Assembly (NCBI RefSeq): GCF_900091575.1
Contig: NZ_FMCR01000006.1
Coordinates: forward strand, 434,001 to 498,000
Origin: Micromonospora saelicesensis
GTDB lineage: Bacteria; Actinomycetota; Actinomycetes; Mycobacteriales; Micromonosporaceae
Length of the DNA stretch: 64,000 bases
Reading direction: 5' to 3'
Positions 34,931 to 43,200 of this stretch are shown piece after piece (the first letter of the stretch is position 1; every line of letters begins with the position of its first letter). Made by a program: the position numbers and the translations under genes. A model generated the notes under the pieces. The model was given only the letters and a program-made list of their open reading frames with translations, had not been told where the DNA came from and ran no database searches.

Positions 34931-35881
34931 CTACATGCTGGAGATGTCGCCCTGCTTGGCGCGGACGGCTTCGGCAGCCTCCAGGAGGCTGGCGCGCTCG
35001 TCGGCGTCCAGGTCGGTCTCGACGACCCGCTTGACGCCCTCGGCGCCGATCTCGGCCTCGACACCCAGGTAGACACCGGAGATGCCGTACTCGCCGTCAA
35101 CCCAGGCGCAGACCGGCATGACCTCGCCGGAGTCCTCCGCGACGGCCTTCGCCATCCGGGCCGCGGCGGCGGACGGGGCGTAGTAGGCCGAACCGGTCTT
35201 GAGCAGCGCGACGACCTCGGCGCCACCGTTGCGGGTCTTGACGACCAGCTCCTCGATCTGCTCGGCCGGCATGGCCTCGCGCAGCGGCTTGCCGTTGACG
35301 GTGCTCTTGGACGGCACCGGGACCATGGTGTCGCCGTGCGAGCCCAGGGTCAGCGTGCGTACCGACGCCACCGGCACGTTCAGCGCCTCGGCGACGAAGT
35401 TGCTGAACCGGGCCGTGTCGAGCATGCCGGCCTGGCCGAGCACCCGGTTCTTCGGGAACTGGGTGGCGAGCTGGGCCAGCGCGGTCATCTCGTCCAGCGG
35501 GTTGGAGACCACGATGACGACGGCGTTCGGGGCGTACTTGGCGACGTTCTCGGCGACCTGACGGACGATCTTGGCGTTGGTCTCCAGCAGGTCCATCCGG
35601 CTCATGCCGGGCTTGCGCGGCAGACCAGCGGTGATCACGACGACGTCGGAGCCCTCGATGCTCTCGTAGCCCTCACCGTTGGGGCCGGTGGTCACGCCGA
35701 CCACCTTGGTCTCGAAGCCCTCGATGGCCCGGGACTGGTTGAGGTCGAGCGCGAGGCCCGCGGGCTTGCCCTCCACGATGTCGGTGATCACTACGGTGTC
35801 GAAGACGTCGTACTCGGCCAGGCGCTGTGCGGTGGTGGAGCCGTAGAAGCCAGCCCCGACGACAGTGACCTTCTTACCCAT
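34931..35881 (-). CDS. mdh: Malate dehydrogenase (LDH-like type)
   Basis: 316 residues. The NAD-binding glycine loop is 'VGAGFYGSTTAQRL', the substrate arginine region is 'GLPRKPGMSRMDLL', and the catalytic-His loop is 'LGSHGDTMVPVPS'. Arg in 'PRKPGMSR' fits malate rather than lactate specificity. It belongs to the short MDH3/LDH-like group common in bacteria. It interconverts malate and oxaloacetate in the TCA cycle. ATG start. A strong hairpin terminator follows. Confidence 0.96.
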   Translation of the reverse strand: MGKKVTVVGAGFYGSTTAQRLAEYDVFDTVVITDIVEGKPAGLALDLNQSRAIEGFETKVVGVTTGPNGEGYESIEGSDVVVITAGLPRKPGMSRMDLLETNAKIVRQVAENVAKYAPNAVVIVVSNPLDEMTALAQLATQFPKNRVLGQAGMLDTARFSNFVAEALNVPVASVRTLTLGSHGDTMVPVPSKSTVNGKPLREAMPAEQIEELVVKTRNGGAEVVALLKTGSAYYAPSAAAARMAKAVAEDSGEVMPVCAWVDGEYGISGVYLGVEAEIGAEGVKRVVETDLDADERASLLEAAEAVRAKQGDISSM

Positions 35882-36020
35882 GGTCGTCCCACTCCCTGAT
35901 ACCAGTCGGTTTTCCGGACCGTATCAGTCATCCTGGCACCGATCAGGCCAGGGGCGGCGGCCATCGCCGGGATGGGGTGAACGTCACCGCCGTCCTGGTT
36001 CGACGCCACCGAGGTGCGGG

Positions 36021-36881
36021 TCAGCCGCGCTCGGCGCGCTCGACGACGTTGGTGAGCAGCATGGCCCGGGTCATCGGGCCCACACCGCCGGGCATGGGGA
36101 CCAGCGCGCCGGCCGTCTCAACCACCTCCGGGTCCACGTCGCCGGTGTAGCGGCCCTTGCCGTCCGCGCCGATCACGCGGGTGATGCCGACGTCCACCAC
36201 CACCGCACCGGGGTTGATCATGTCGGCGGTGAGCAGACCCGGTACGCCGGCCGCGACGATGACGATGTCCGCGGCCCGGGTGTGCGAGGCGAGGTCCAGG
36301 GTGCCGGTGTGGCAGAGGGTGACAGTGGCGTTCTCGCTGCGCCTGGTGAGCAGCAGGCCGAGCGGTCGGCCAACCGTGTTGCCGCGACCGACCACCGCGA
36401 CGGTGGCCCCGCGCAGCGCCACGTCGTGCCGGCGGAGCAGCTCGACGATGCCGCGCGGCGTGCACGGCAGCGGACCGTCGTAGCCGAGCACGAGCCGACC
36501 CAGGTTGACCGGGTGCAGGCCGTCGGCGTCCTTGTCCGGGTCGATCAACTCAAGCACCCGCTGGGTGTCGAGGTGGGCCGGCAGCGGCAGTTGAACGATG
36601 TAGCCGTGGCACGCCGGGTCGGCGTTGAGCTCGGCTAGTACGTCGTCGACCTGCTGTTGGGTGGCGTCGGCCGGCAGTTCGCGGCGGATCGAGGCGATGC
36701 CCACCTCCGCGCAGTCGCGGTGCTTGCCGTTGACGTACGCCTGGCTGCCCGGGTCCGCACCGACCAGGACCGTGCCGAGCCCGGGGGTGATGCCGCGTTC
36801 CGCGAGTGCCTTCACCCGGATGCGCAGCTCGTCCTTGATCTCCGCTGCGGTTGCCTTGCCGTCCAGAAGCGTCGCCGTCAC
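36021..36881 (-). CDS. folD: Bifunctional methylenetetrahydrofolate dehydrogenase/cyclohydrolase
   Basis: 286 residues, FolD. Substrate-site 'AYVNGKHRDCAEVGI' (the Tyr-Lys pair of the active site), 'GYIVQLPLPAHLD', and the NADP-binding 'VVGRGNTVGRPLGLLL' are all present, ending with 'PMPGGVGPMTRAMLLTN'. It supplies 10-formyl-THF, the formyl donor for PurN and PurH encoded farther along. GTG start. The 139 bp between folD and mdh hold no gene, although a small membrane protein (DUF3017) sits there in many actinobacteria. Confidence 0.97.
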   Translation of the reverse strand: MTATLLDGKATAAEIKDELRIRVKALAERGITPGLGTVLVGADPGSQAYVNGKHRDCAEVGIASIRRELPADATQQQVDDVLAELNADPACHGYIVQLPLPAHLDTQRVLELIDPDKDADGLHPVNLGRLVLGYDGPLPCTPRGIVELLRRHDVALRGATVAVVGRGNTVGRPLGLLLTRRSENATVTLCHTGTLDLASHTRAADIVIVAAGVPGLLTADMINPGAVVVDVGITRVIGADGKGRYTGDVDPEVVETAGALVPMPGGVGPMTRAMLLTNVVERAERG

Positions 36882-37362
36882 GACCAGATCGTCTCACGGC
36901 CACCGCCCGCGGATCAGACGACCTCGCTCGGGCCGTCGCCGCGCTGTGCGGTGGGGCGGCGACCGGACGGGCCGGGCCAGGGTGGGACGAGAGCCACTGA
37001 AGTCACCGTGCGTGAGGTGTTGCTAGTCACTTTCGGTGACAATTTGTGGGTTCGATCACGGTCGAACCAGACAGACCGGGCCGGTTCTGCGGAGACCGGA
37101 CGGCCGCCCCAGGCAGCGCGGCGACGGCCGAGCAGGGGCGAACACGTCGTCAACCTTCGTGGTTTCCGCAGTTCAACGTCGATAAACCCGGTTTGGTGTA
37201 GCAGGTTCACTCGCCCCCGACAAGGAAGGCAACCCCGGACCGTTACCCACCCGCAACCGCGTCGTTGTCGAAGGCTCGTCGCCGACCTACCGTTACGGCT
37301 TGTTGCGCAGCGTAACCCAGCGTCGGGCCTGACTGCGCAGCGTGAGGAGATGAGGAGGCTCA
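36882..37362. promoter_or_regulatory. Divergent control region of folD and the first oligopeptide operon
   Basis: No gene. Visible elements: a short inverted repeat GTCAC-TTTCG-GTGAC (37027-37041); a longer one GGTTCGA-N6-TCGAACC (37050-37069); an inverted pair GTTACG (37292-37297) and CGTAAC (37311-37316); and a direct repeat TGCGCAGCGT at 37304-37313 and 37334-37343, exactly 30 bp apart. The last copy ends just before the GAGGAG/GAGGAGG ribosome sites of the substrate-binding protein gene. These look like operator sites; the proteins that bind them are unknown. Confidence 0.45.
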
Positions 37363-38964
37363 ATGCGAGTTCGTAGACTCGCCGCCTGGACCGCCCTCCC
37401 GCTCGCGGTGACGCTGGGCCTCGCGGCCTGCGGCAGCGGCGGAGACGGTGGATCCGGTGGCAGCGACAGTTCGGTGGTCAGCATTCAGATCGCCGAGCCG
37501 AAGCACCTGGTTCCCACAAACACCACCGAGACGTCCGGTGCACAGGTGCTCACCGGCCTGTTCAGCCCGCTCGTCGACTACGACGCCCAGAACAAGCCGT
37601 ACGAGGTCGCCGCGCAGTCGATCACCTCGTCCGACAACAAGGTCTGGACGATCAAGCTCAAGGACGGCTTCACCTTCCACAACGGTGAGAAGGTCACGTC
37701 CGAGGACTACATCAACGCGTGGAACTACGGCGCGTACGCCCCGAACGGCCAGGACAGCAACTTCTTCTTCGAGAAGATCGCTGGCTACGCCGACCTGCAG
37801 GGCAAGGCGCCGAAGGCCAAGGAGATGTCCGGCCTGAAGAAGGTCGACGACCTCACCTTCACCGCGACGCTCTCCGAGCCGTACATCGACTTCAAGACGA
37901 CGCTGGGCTACACCGCGTTCTACCCGATGCCGGACGCCGCGTTCTCGGCTCCGGGCGTGCTCAAGGACTCCTACGAGCAGGCGCCGATCGGGCAGGGCCC
38001 CTTCAAGATGAAGGGCGCCTGGCAGCACGACAGCAAGATCGACGTCGAGCGCTACGACGCGTACCCGGGCGAGAAGCCCAAGGTCAAGAACATCGAGTTC
38101 CGGATCTACCAGCAGCTCACCGCGGCCTACGCGGACGTCCTTGCGGACAACCTGGACGTGCTGCCCACGATCCCGACCGAGAGCCTGAGCACCGCGCCGA
38201 GCGACCTGGGCGACCGGTACAAGACCAGCCCGATGTCGTCGTTCCAGTTCCTCGCGTTCCCGACGTTCGACAAGGACTACAGCAGCCCGGACGTGCGCAA
38301 GGCCATCTCGATGGCGATCGACCGTGACGAGATCACCAAGTCGGTCTTCAAGGGTTCGCAGACGCCGGCTCGTTCCTTCGTCTCGCCGGTCCTGCCGGGC
38401 TACCGGGAGAACACCGCGGGCAAGGCCGGCGAGTTCAACCCGACCGAGGCCAAGAAGCTCTACCAGGCCGCCGGCGGTCCGTCGAAGATCGTCATCTCGT
38501 ACAACGGCGACGGCGGGCACAAGGACTGGGTCGACGCCACTGTCAACCAGCTCAAGGCCAACCTGGGCGTGGACGCGGTCGGCTCGGCCGAGCCGAAGTT
38601 CGCCGACCTGCTGACCAAGGTCGAGAAGAAGACGCCGGTGGGTGCGTTCCGGATGGGTTGGGTCATGGACTACCCGACCATGGAGGACTACCTCGGCCCG
38701 CTGTACAGCACGAACGGCTCGTCGAACTACTACGGGTACAGCAACCCGGAGTTCGACAAGCTGGTCAAGGAGGGTTCCGCCGCCAAGACGCAGGACGAGG
38801 CGATCGCCAAGTACCGGCAGGCGGAGGACATCCTGGCCAAGGACATGCCGGTGATCCCGCTCCGCTTCGGCGAGAACGTGTTCGGCCACTCGTCCAAGGT
38901 CAAGAACGTGGAGATGGACCTGTTCCAGCGGGTCAACCTCGTCAAGATCGAAGCAGCCAGCTGA
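37363..38964 (+). CDS. Oligopeptide ABC transporter substrate-binding lipoprotein (operon 1)
   Basis: 533 residues, SBP family 5 (OppA/DppA). The lipoprotein signal 'LGLAAC' places the lipidated Cys at residue 23; a Gly/Ser linker follows. The conserved 'YEVAAQSI...WTIKLKDGFTFHNGEKVTSEDYINAWNY' pattern is clear. It captures peptides outside the membrane for the permease encoded downstream. First gene of an A-B-C-D-F operon. A strong hairpin (38979-39010) after the stop probably reduces downstream transcript, making binding protein more abundant than permease. Confidence 0.93.
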   Translation: MRVRRLAAWTALPLAVTLGLAACGSGGDGGSGGSDSSVVSIQIAEPKHLVPTNTTETSGAQVLTGLFSPLVDYDAQNKPYEVAAQSITSSDNKVWTIKLKDGFTFHNGEKVTSEDYINAWNYGAYAPNGQDSNFFFEKIAGYADLQGKAPKAKEMSGLKKVDDLTFTATLSEPYIDFKTTLGYTAFYPMPDAAFSAPGVLKDSYEQAPIGQGPFKMKGAWQHDSKIDVERYDAYPGEKPKVKNIEFRIYQQLTAAYADVLADNLDVLPTIPTESLSTAPSDLGDRYKTSPMSSFQFLAFPTFDKDYSSPDVRKAISMAIDRDEITKSVFKGSQTPARSFVSPVLPGYRENTAGKAGEFNPTEAKKLYQAAGGPSKIVISYNGDGGHKDWVDATVNQLKANLGVDAVGSAEPKFADLLTKVEKKTPVGAFRMGWVMDYPTMEDYLGPLYSTNGSSNYYGYSNPEFDKLVKEGSAAKTQDEAIAKYRQAEDILAKDMPVIPLRFGENVFGHSSKVKNVEMDLFQRVNLVKIEAAS

Positions 38965-38978
38965 GCTGACCATGGTGC

Positions 38979-39010
38979 GGGCCACCCGGGCGACGAAGCC
39001 CGGGTGGCCC
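38979..39010 (+). terminator. Intercistronic hairpin in oligopeptide operon 1
   Basis: Perfect 13-bp arms GGGCCACCCGGGC (38979-38991) and GCCCGGGTGGCCC (38998-39010), 6-base loop, no T-tract. Located between the binding-protein gene and the permease genes, where such hairpins stabilise the upstream mRNA or partly terminate. Confidence 0.6.
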
Positions 39011-39161
39011 GGACCGCACCACCGGGGCCGGGTCGCAGCAGCGGACCCGGCGTCGGTGGTGCCGGCTCCCCCGGGCCGGACGGCACGTCTCGGATATTTC
39101 GGGTACGACCAGAGATGCCGTCCTGCGACCCTTTCGCACATTTCCGGAGAGACTGCTAAGC

Positions 39162-40100
39162 ATGTTCCGCTACATCCTGCGGCGCCTACTGCAGATGGTC
39201 CTGGCGTTCTTCGGGACCACCCTGATCGTCTACGCGCTGACATTCGCCGGGCAGGGCGACCCGATCCAGGCGCTCGCCGGCGAACGGCCGGTGACGCCAG
39301 CGCAGCGGGCCTACCTCACCGAGAAGTACAACCTGGATCAGACGGGCGTCGGCGGCTTCTTCTACCGCTACTTCGACTACGTGAAGGACCTGCTCCAGGG
39401 CAACCTGGGCGAGTCGCTCACCGGTCGGAGCATCGGTGACATCCTCCAGCAGGCCTGGCCGGTCACCGTGCGGCTCGCGCTCATCGCGCTCGCCGTGGCG
39501 ATCATCTTCGGTGTCACCGCCGGGGTCCTCGCCGGCATCCGCCGGGCCAGCATCTTCGACAACTCGACGCTGGTGCTGACCCTGCTCGTGCTGGGCATCC
39601 CGACCATCGTGCTGGCGCCGCTGGCGCAGTACTTCCTGGGCGTCAAGTGGCAGCTCTTCCCACCCACCGCCGGCTCCGACCCGACGTTCTACGCGCTCCT
39701 GCTGCCGGGCATCGTGCTCGGCTCGCTGTCGCTGGCCACCGCCCTACGACTCACCCGGGCCTCGGTGGCGGAGAACCTGCGCGCGGACTACGTCCGGACC
39801 GCCCGGTCCAAGGGCCTGGTCAAGCGGCGCATCGTCGTCGTCCACGTGCTGCGCAACTCGCTGATCCCGGTGGTCACCTTCCTCGGTGTGGAACTGGGCA
39901 ACCTGATGAGCGGCGCGATCATCACCGAGGGCGTCTTCAACATCCCCGGCGTGGGCTTCAACCTCTTCCGCGGCATCCGCACCGAGGACGGCCCCCTGGT
40001 GGTGGGCATCGTCAGCGTGCTCGTCGTGGTCTACCTGGTCTCGAACCTGGTGGTGGACGTCCTGTACGCCGTACTCGACCCGAGGATCCGCTATGAGTGA
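39162..40100 (+). CDS. Oligopeptide ABC transporter permease, OppB/DppB type (operon 1)
   Basis: 312 residues. N-terminal 'MFRYILRRLLQMVLAFFGTT' is the standard first helix. Six transmembrane segments are present, and the EAA loop is 'YVRTARSKGLVKRRIVVVHV' with the conserved 'RNSLIPVVTFLG'. The C-terminus 'VDVLYAVLDPRIRYE' is diagnostic of DppB. It forms half of the membrane channel with the DppC-type protein. The next gene overlaps its last 8 bases. Confidence 0.94.
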   Translation: MFRYILRRLLQMVLAFFGTTLIVYALTFAGQGDPIQALAGERPVTPAQRAYLTEKYNLDQTGVGGFFYRYFDYVKDLLQGNLGESLTGRSIGDILQQAWPVTVRLALIALAVAIIFGVTAGVLAGIRRASIFDNSTLVLTLLVLGIPTIVLAPLAQYFLGVKWQLFPPTAGSDPTFYALLLPGIVLGSLSLATALRLTRASVAENLRADYVRTARSKGLVKRRIVVVHVLRNSLIPVVTFLGVELGNLMSGAIITEGVFNIPGVGFNLFRGIRTEDGPLVVGIVSVLVVVYLVSNLVVDVLYAVLDPRIRYE

Positions 40101-41049
40101 CTTTGAGACTGTGGCGGCCACCGAGAACCAGGCCGCGCGACGTGGCCCCTCGGGGGAGCCTGGCACGCCCAACCAGGTCGGCGCCGCGAACAAGCCCCGC
40201 AGCCTGGCCGGGGACGCCTGGCGCGACCTGCGCCGCAACCCGATCTTCTGGATCTCGCTGGCGCTGGTCGTCATCTTCACCTTGATGGCGCTGCTCCCCG
40301 GGGTCTTCACCGCCAACAGCCCGAACGACTGCCTGCTCTCCCGGCAACACGCCGGGCCGTCCGGCGGGGCCATCTTCGGGTACGACTTCCAGGGCTGCGA
40401 CACGTACTCCCGGGCGGTCTACGGCACCCGGGCGTCGCTGCTGGTCGGCGCGCTCGCCGCGCTCGGCACCGGAATCATCGCGCTGGTGATCGGCATGTTG
40501 GCCGGTTACTTCGGCCGCTGGGTCGACGCGGTGCTCTCCCGGGTGATCGACGTGGTGCTCGGCATTCCGCTGCTGCTGGCCGCGATCGTGCTGCTCAAGC
40601 GGGTGTCCAGTGACAGCCAGTGGGCTCGGATCGGCGCTGTCGTCTTCGTGTTGGCTCTTCTCGGCTGGACCACCGCCGCCCGCGTGGTCCGGTCCTCGGT
40701 GATCACCGCGAAGGAGCAGGACTACGTCGCGGCGGCCCGGATGCTCGGTGCCGGCAACAGCCGGATCATGTGGCGGCACATTCTGCCGAACTCGCTGGCC
40801 CCGGCGATCGTCGTACTGACCATCGCGCTCGGCTCGTTCATCGCGGCCGAGGCGACGCTCTCCTTCCTCGGCATCGGCCTGAAGGCGCCCACCATCTCGT
40901 GGGGGCAGGACATCGACACCGGCCGGATCCACATGCGGGAGGCGGCCACCCCGTTGATCGTCCCGTCGGCCTTCCTGGCGCTGACCGTGCTGGCGTTCAT
41001 CATGCTCGGCGACGCGATCCGTGACGCCTTCGACCCGAAGCTGCGGTGA
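40093..41049 (+). CDS. Oligopeptide ABC transporter permease, OppC/DppC type (operon 1)
   Basis: 318 residues. A 40-residue cytoplasmic N-terminus precedes 'AWRDLRRNPIFWISLALVV', the usual first helix. The EAA loop is 'YVAAARMLGAGNSRIMWRHI', and the end 'GDAIRDAFDPKLR' is the family C-terminus. An extra extracytoplasmic stretch with two Cys ('NDCLLSRQHAG...QGCDTYSRAVYG') is present. Overlaps the DppB gene by 8 bp. Confidence 0.94.
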   Translation: MSDFETVAATENQAARRGPSGEPGTPNQVGAANKPRSLAGDAWRDLRRNPIFWISLALVVIFTLMALLPGVFTANSPNDCLLSRQHAGPSGGAIFGYDFQGCDTYSRAVYGTRASLLVGALAALGTGIIALVIGMLAGYFGRWVDAVLSRVIDVVLGIPLLLAAIVLLKRVSSDSQWARIGAVVFVLALLGWTTAARVVRSSVITAKEQDYVAAARMLGAGNSRIMWRHILPNSLAPAIVVLTIALGSFIAAEATLSFLGIGLKAPTISWGQDIDTGRIHMREAATPLIVPSAFLALTVLAFIMLGDAIRDAFDPKLR

Positions 41050-41056
41050 GAACACC

Positions 41057-42088
41057 ATGACCGTCAATCCAACTCCCGCCTCCGCCACACCCGAGGGCGG
41101 TCACCTGCTGGAATTGCGGGACCTGCACGTCGAGTTTCGCACCAACGAGGGCGTCGCCCGGGTGATCAACGGTGTGTCGTACCACCTGGACGCCGGCGAG
41201 ACCCTTGCCGTGCTCGGCGAATCCGGCTCGGGCAAGTCGGTCACCGCCCAGGCGATCATGGGCATCCTGGACACCCCGCCCGCGTTCGTCCGCTCCGGCC
41301 AGATCCTCTACAAGGGTGAGGACCTGCTCACCCGCTCCGAGGAGCAGCGCCGGCAGGTACGCGGCAAGGAGATCGCGATGATCTTCCAGGACGCGCTCTC
41401 CGCCCTCAACCCGGTCTTCCCGGTCGGCTGGCAGATCGGTGAGACGCTGCGCCAGCGCGCCGGCATGTCCCGAGCCGACGCTCGACGTCGTGCCGTCGAG
41501 CTGATGGATCTGGTCAAGATCCCGGGTGCCGCCAAGCGGATCGGCGACTACCCGCACCAGTTCTCCGGCGGCATGCGGCAGCGCGTCATGATCGCCATGG
41601 CGTTGGCGCTGGACCCGAAGGTGCTGATCGCCGACGAGCCCACCACGGCCCTCGACGTGACAGTGCAGGCCCAGATCATGGACCTGCTGGCCGACCTGCG
41701 CCGGGAACTCAACATGGCGATGATCCTGATCACCCACGACCTGGGTGTGGTCGCCGGTGTCGCGGATCGGATCGCGGTCATGTACGCCGGCCGGATCGTC
41801 GAGCACGCCGACGTCCGCTCGCTCTACAAGGCGCCCGCCCACCCGTACACCAAGGGGTTGTTGGAGTCGATTCCGCGCCTGGACGTCCGCGGCCAGGAAC
41901 TGTCGACGATCAAGGGGTTGCCGCCGAACCTGATGCGCATCCCGTCCGGCTGCCCGTTCCACCCCCGGTGCCCCTACGTCCAGCAGGTCTGCGTGGACGA
42001 GGTGCCGCACGACCTGGTCCTCGGCGACGGCCGGACCAGCGCTTGCCACTTCGCGCAGGAGGTCCGTGATGACAGCGTCGCCCGCTAA
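41057..42088 (+). CDS. Oligopeptide ABC transporter ATPase, OppD/DppD type (operon 1)
   Basis: 343 residues from ATG 41057. Walker A is 'GESGSGKSVT', Q-loop 'IFQDALSALNPVF', signature 'FSGGMRQR', Walker B 'LIADEPTTALD', H-loop 'ITHDLGV'. The C-terminal oligopeptide domain carries the Cys-rich '(F)HPRCPYVQQVC' region, which binds an iron-sulfur cluster in some family members. Works with the DppF-type ATPase encoded next to drive peptide import. Confidence 0.95.
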   Translation: MTVNPTPASATPEGGHLLELRDLHVEFRTNEGVARVINGVSYHLDAGETLAVLGESGSGKSVTAQAIMGILDTPPAFVRSGQILYKGEDLLTRSEEQRRQVRGKEIAMIFQDALSALNPVFPVGWQIGETLRQRAGMSRADARRRAVELMDLVKIPGAAKRIGDYPHQFSGGMRQRVMIAMALALDPKVLIADEPTTALDVTVQAQIMDLLADLRRELNMAMILITHDLGVVAGVADRIAVMYAGRIVEHADVRSLYKAPAHPYTKGLLESIPRLDVRGQELSTIKGLPPNLMRIPSGCPFHPRCPYVQQVCVDEVPHDLVLGDGRTSACHFAQEVRDDSVAR

Positions 42089-43103
42089 CCCCACCAAGGT
42101 CCGCGGCGAGACCATCCTCTCCGTCGACAACCTGGTGAAGCACTTCCCGATCACCCAGGGCGTGCTGTTCCAGCGGCAGATCGGGGCGGTGAAGGCCGTC
42201 GACGGGGTGAGCTTCGAGCTGCGTCGGGGCGAGACGCTCGGCGTGGTCGGCGAGTCCGGCTGCGGCAAGTCCACCCTCGCCCGGCTGCTGATGCGGTTGG
42301 AGACGCCCACCTCCGGACGCGCCACCCTGGAGGGCAAGGACCTGTTCAAGGCTTCCGGCGGCGAGCTGCGCCGGCTTCGCCGCAACATGCAGATGGTGAT
42401 GCAGGACCCGTACACCTCGCTGAACCCGCGGATGACCGTCGGCGACATCATCGGCGAGCCGTTCGAGATCCACCCGGATGCCGCGCCGAAGGGCAGCAAG
42501 GCCAAGCGGGTCCAGGAGCTGCTGGACCTGGTCGGGCTCAACCCGGAGCACATCAACCGGTACCCGCACCAGTTCTCCGGTGGTCAGCGTCAGCGCATCG
42601 GCATCGCCCGCGCCCTCGCGCTGAAGCCCGAGGTGATCGTCTGCGACGAGCCGGTGTCGGCGCTGGACGTCTCCATCCAGGCCCAGGTGATCAATCTGCT
42701 CAAGCAGTTGCAGGGCGAGCTGGGGCTCTCGTACATCTTCATCGCGCACGACCTGTCCGTGGTGCGGCACATCGCCGACCGCGTCGCGGTGATGTACCTC
42801 GGTCGGATCGTCGAGATCGGCACCGAGGACGAGATCTACGAGCGGGCCACCCACCCGTACACCCAGGCTCTGCTCTCTGCCGTGCCGGTGCCGGACCCGG
42901 AGGCCCGCGACCAGCGCAACATGATCCGGCTGGTCGGCGACGTGCCCAGCCCGGCCGACCCGCCGAGCGGGTGCCACTTCCGGACCCGCTGCTGGAAGGC
43001 CCAGGACATCTGCGCCGTCGAAGACCCGGCAACGGTCCCGAGAGCGGCGGACCCCCACCCATCCGCCTGCCACTTCGCCGAACTCCGCCCCACCCCGGCC
43101 TGA
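42069..43103 (+). CDS. Oligopeptide ABC transporter ATPase, OppF/DppF type (operon 1)
   Basis: 344 residues. ATG 42069 is preferred over GTG 42066 because AGGAGG lies 6 bases before it. Walker A is 'GESGCGKST', the Q-loop is 'VMQDPYTSLNPRM', signature 'FSGGQRQR', Walker B 'IVCDEPVSALD'. The C-terminal Cys-rich part 'CHFRTRCWKAQDIC' is conserved. It overlaps the OppD gene by 20 bp and is last in the operon. The nucleotide sequence is very close to its paralogue at 56716-57729. Confidence 0.95.
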   Translation: MTASPANPTKVRGETILSVDNLVKHFPITQGVLFQRQIGAVKAVDGVSFELRRGETLGVVGESGCGKSTLARLLMRLETPTSGRATLEGKDLFKASGGELRRLRRNMQMVMQDPYTSLNPRMTVGDIIGEPFEIHPDAAPKGSKAKRVQELLDLVGLNPEHINRYPHQFSGGQRQRIGIARALALKPEVIVCDEPVSALDVSIQAQVINLLKQLQGELGLSYIFIAHDLSVVRHIADRVAVMYLGRIVEIGTEDEIYERATHPYTQALLSAVPVPDPEARDQRNMIRLVGDVPSPADPPSGCHFRTRCWKAQDICAVEDPATVPRAADPHPSACHFAELRPTPA

Positions 43104-43121
43104 CCGGCCCAGACCCCTGCT

Positions 43122-43182
43122 GTTGATCATGAAGTTATTGCCCTGACACGCCGACGTGCAGGGCAATAACTTCATGATCGAC
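43122..43182. repeat. Hairpin repeat, copy C
   Basis: 24-bp arms (43122-43145 and 43159-43182) with a single mismatch at 43180 and a 13-base loop. The arm begins GTTGATCATGAAGTTATTGC and matches copy A for its first 21 bases. Located between the convergent oligopeptide operon 1 and purH, 19 bases from each stop codon, so it can serve as a bidirectional terminator. Confidence 0.88.
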
Positions 43183-43200
43183 GGGGTCGAGCCCCGGGGG

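Noticed and set aside
35882..36020. Remnant of the small membrane gene usually found between folD and mdh
   Set aside because: The 139 bp contain no reading frame or hydrophobic-coding stretch that would support a pseudogene.
37360..39243. 627-codon antisense frame opposite the operon 1 binding protein
   Set aside because: Shadow frame: Val/Leu/Arg/Asp low-complexity translation complementary to a well-supported lipoprotein gene.
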